Source: Clostridia bacterium (GTDB lineage: Bacteria > Bacillota > Clostridia > Oscillospirales > CAG-382). Taken from it: a stretch of DNA of 5,521 nt. Position numbers and translations under genes: made by a program. Where the stretch lies: positions 1 to 5,521 of the forward strand of contig CAAEPN010000249.1 in the NCBI GenBank assembly GCA_900757905.1, written 5' to 3'. Shown in pieces: positions 5,015 through 5,521 of this stretch (position 1 is the stretch's first letter; every line of letters begins with the position of its first letter). The notes beneath the pieces were generated by a model. The model was not told the DNA's origin. It ran no database searches and worked only from the letters and a program-made list of their open reading frames with translations.

Positions 5015-5036
5015 AAAAGAACGGACGAGTTCTTTT
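5015..5036. repeat. Perfect dyad in the alcohol dehydrogenase leader
   Basis: AAAAGAAC (5015-5022) and GTTCTTTT (5029-5036) form an 8-bp perfect inverted repeat around GGACGA. It lies a few bases past the P2 start. It could be a second operator or a stabilising 5' hairpin. The core GAAC-N6-GTTC resembles the Gram-positive LexA box (GAAC-N4-GTTC) but the spacing differs, so that is not proposed. Confidence 0.45.
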
Positions 5037-5076
5037 GAAAAAATAATTTAAAATTATAGATTCGGAGGACAAAACA

Positions 5077-5521
5077 ATGGCAAGATTTACTTTACCGAGA
5101 GATTTATATCATGGCAAGGGCGCTTTGGAAGCGTTAAAGACTTTTGAAGGCAAGAAAGCAATGGTCTGCGTAGGCGGCGGTTCTATGAAGAAGTTCGGTT
5201 TTCTTGATAAAGCCGTAAATTATTTGAAGGAAGCCGGCATGGAGGTCGAGCTGTTCGAAGGTATCGAGCCGGACCCCTCCGTTGAAACGGTTATGAAGGG
5301 CGCAGCTGCAATGGAAAAATTCCAGCCGGACTGGATCGTTGCTATCGGCGGTGGTTCTCCTATCGACGCAGCTAAGGCTATGTGGATCAAGTACGAATAT
5401 CCGGAGATCACCTTCGAAGAAATGTGCAAGGTATTCGGTATTCCGAAGCTCCGCAGAAAGGCTCATTTCTGTGCTATCTCTTCCACTTCCGGCACGGCTA
5501 CCGAAGTGACCGCATTCTCTA
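5077..5521 (+). CDS. Iron-containing alcohol dehydrogenase, N-terminal part (3' end off window)
   Basis: The frame is open from ATG 5077 to the right edge: 148 codons. GGAGG (5064-5068) lies 8 nt upstream. The product belongs to the group III, iron-dependent alcohol dehydrogenases (usually ~380-400 residues). These reduce aldehydes such as acetaldehyde or butyraldehyde to alcohols in the cytoplasm with NAD(P)H. Visible are MARFTLPRDLYHGKGAL (1-17), VGGGSMKKFGFLDKAV (32-47), EPDPSVETV (64-72), the nucleotide-binding AIGGGSPIDAAKAMW (89-103), and STSGTATEVTAFS (136-148). The Asp/His iron ligands would fall beyond the edge. Gly rather than Asp appears to sit after the first strand, as in NADPH-using relatives such as YqhD. 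The N-terminus begins directly with this domain, so it is a stand-alone enzyme rather than the C-terminal half of a bifunctional AdhE. The operator-like dyad upstream suggests Rex control. Confidence 0.94.
   Translation, partial: MARFTLPRDLYHGKGALEALKTFEGKKAMVCVGGGSMKKFGFLDKAVNYLKEAGMEVELFEGIEPDPSVETVMKGAAAMEKFQPDWIVAIGGGSPIDAAKAMWIKYEYPEITFEEMCKVFGIPKLRRKAHFCAISSTSGTATEVTAFS

Noticed and set aside
5015..5036. A LexA (SOS) box
   Set aside because: The spacing between GAAC and GTTC is 6 nt, not the 4 nt of the Gram-positive LexA box.

Overview
The window looks like chromosomal DNA of a fermentative anaerobe of the Bacillota, probably a gut- or rumen-type Clostridia of moderate GC. The evidence is a set of well-spaced sigma-A type promoters, purine-rich ribosome binding sites, and the gene content: a HydE [FeFe]-hydrogenase maturase, a Rex redox repressor, an iron-type alcohol dehydrogenase, and a secreted modular beta-sandwich protein with an InlB-like repeat. 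The species cannot be named from this sequence. No RNA gene, IS element, CRISPR array or phage gene was seen.

Layout. (1) Positions 1-1552, minus strand: the first 517 codons of a large exported protein that runs off the left edge. It has a signal peptide, a carbohydrate-binding-like beta-sandwich, an InlB/Listeria-Bacteroides-like repeat, a second beta-rich module and the start of what may be a second repeat. (2) Positions 1553-1763: a divergent control region with one promoter on each strand, a 9-bp inverted repeat and an 11-bp motif shared by the two promoters. (3) Positions 1764-2822, plus strand: an AraC-family regulator with an N-terminal cupin domain, the obvious candidate controller of the exported protein. 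(4) Positions 2823-2956: a bidirectional terminator between convergent genes. (5) Positions 2957-4015, minus strand: hydE, with a perfect TTGACA-N17-TATAAT promoter. (6) Positions 4016-4266: a divergent hydE/rex control region. (7) Positions 4267-4923, plus strand: rex, best started at a GTG rather than the upstream ATG. (8) Positions 4924-5076: a control region with a perfect dyad overlapping the -35 box of a promoter. (9) Positions 5077-5521, plus strand: the first 148 codons of an iron-containing alcohol dehydrogenase, cut by the right edge.

How it fits together. The left half reads as a local carbohydrate-sensing pair, a cytoplasmic AraC-type regulator next to a secreted polysaccharide-binding or surface protein. 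The right half is a redox-disposal module. Rex senses NADH/NAD+; the alcohol dehydrogenase and the [FeFe] hydrogenase (for which HydE helps build the H-cluster) are the two routes by which such cells discard reductant. A paired ATATCGATAT-type element with identical spacing occurs at the rex promoter and at the alcohol dehydrogenase promoter. It has the 7-4-7 geometry of a Rex operator but an unusual half-site, and the Rex recognition helix here is also non-canonical. This possible co-divergence is the most interesting signal in the window.
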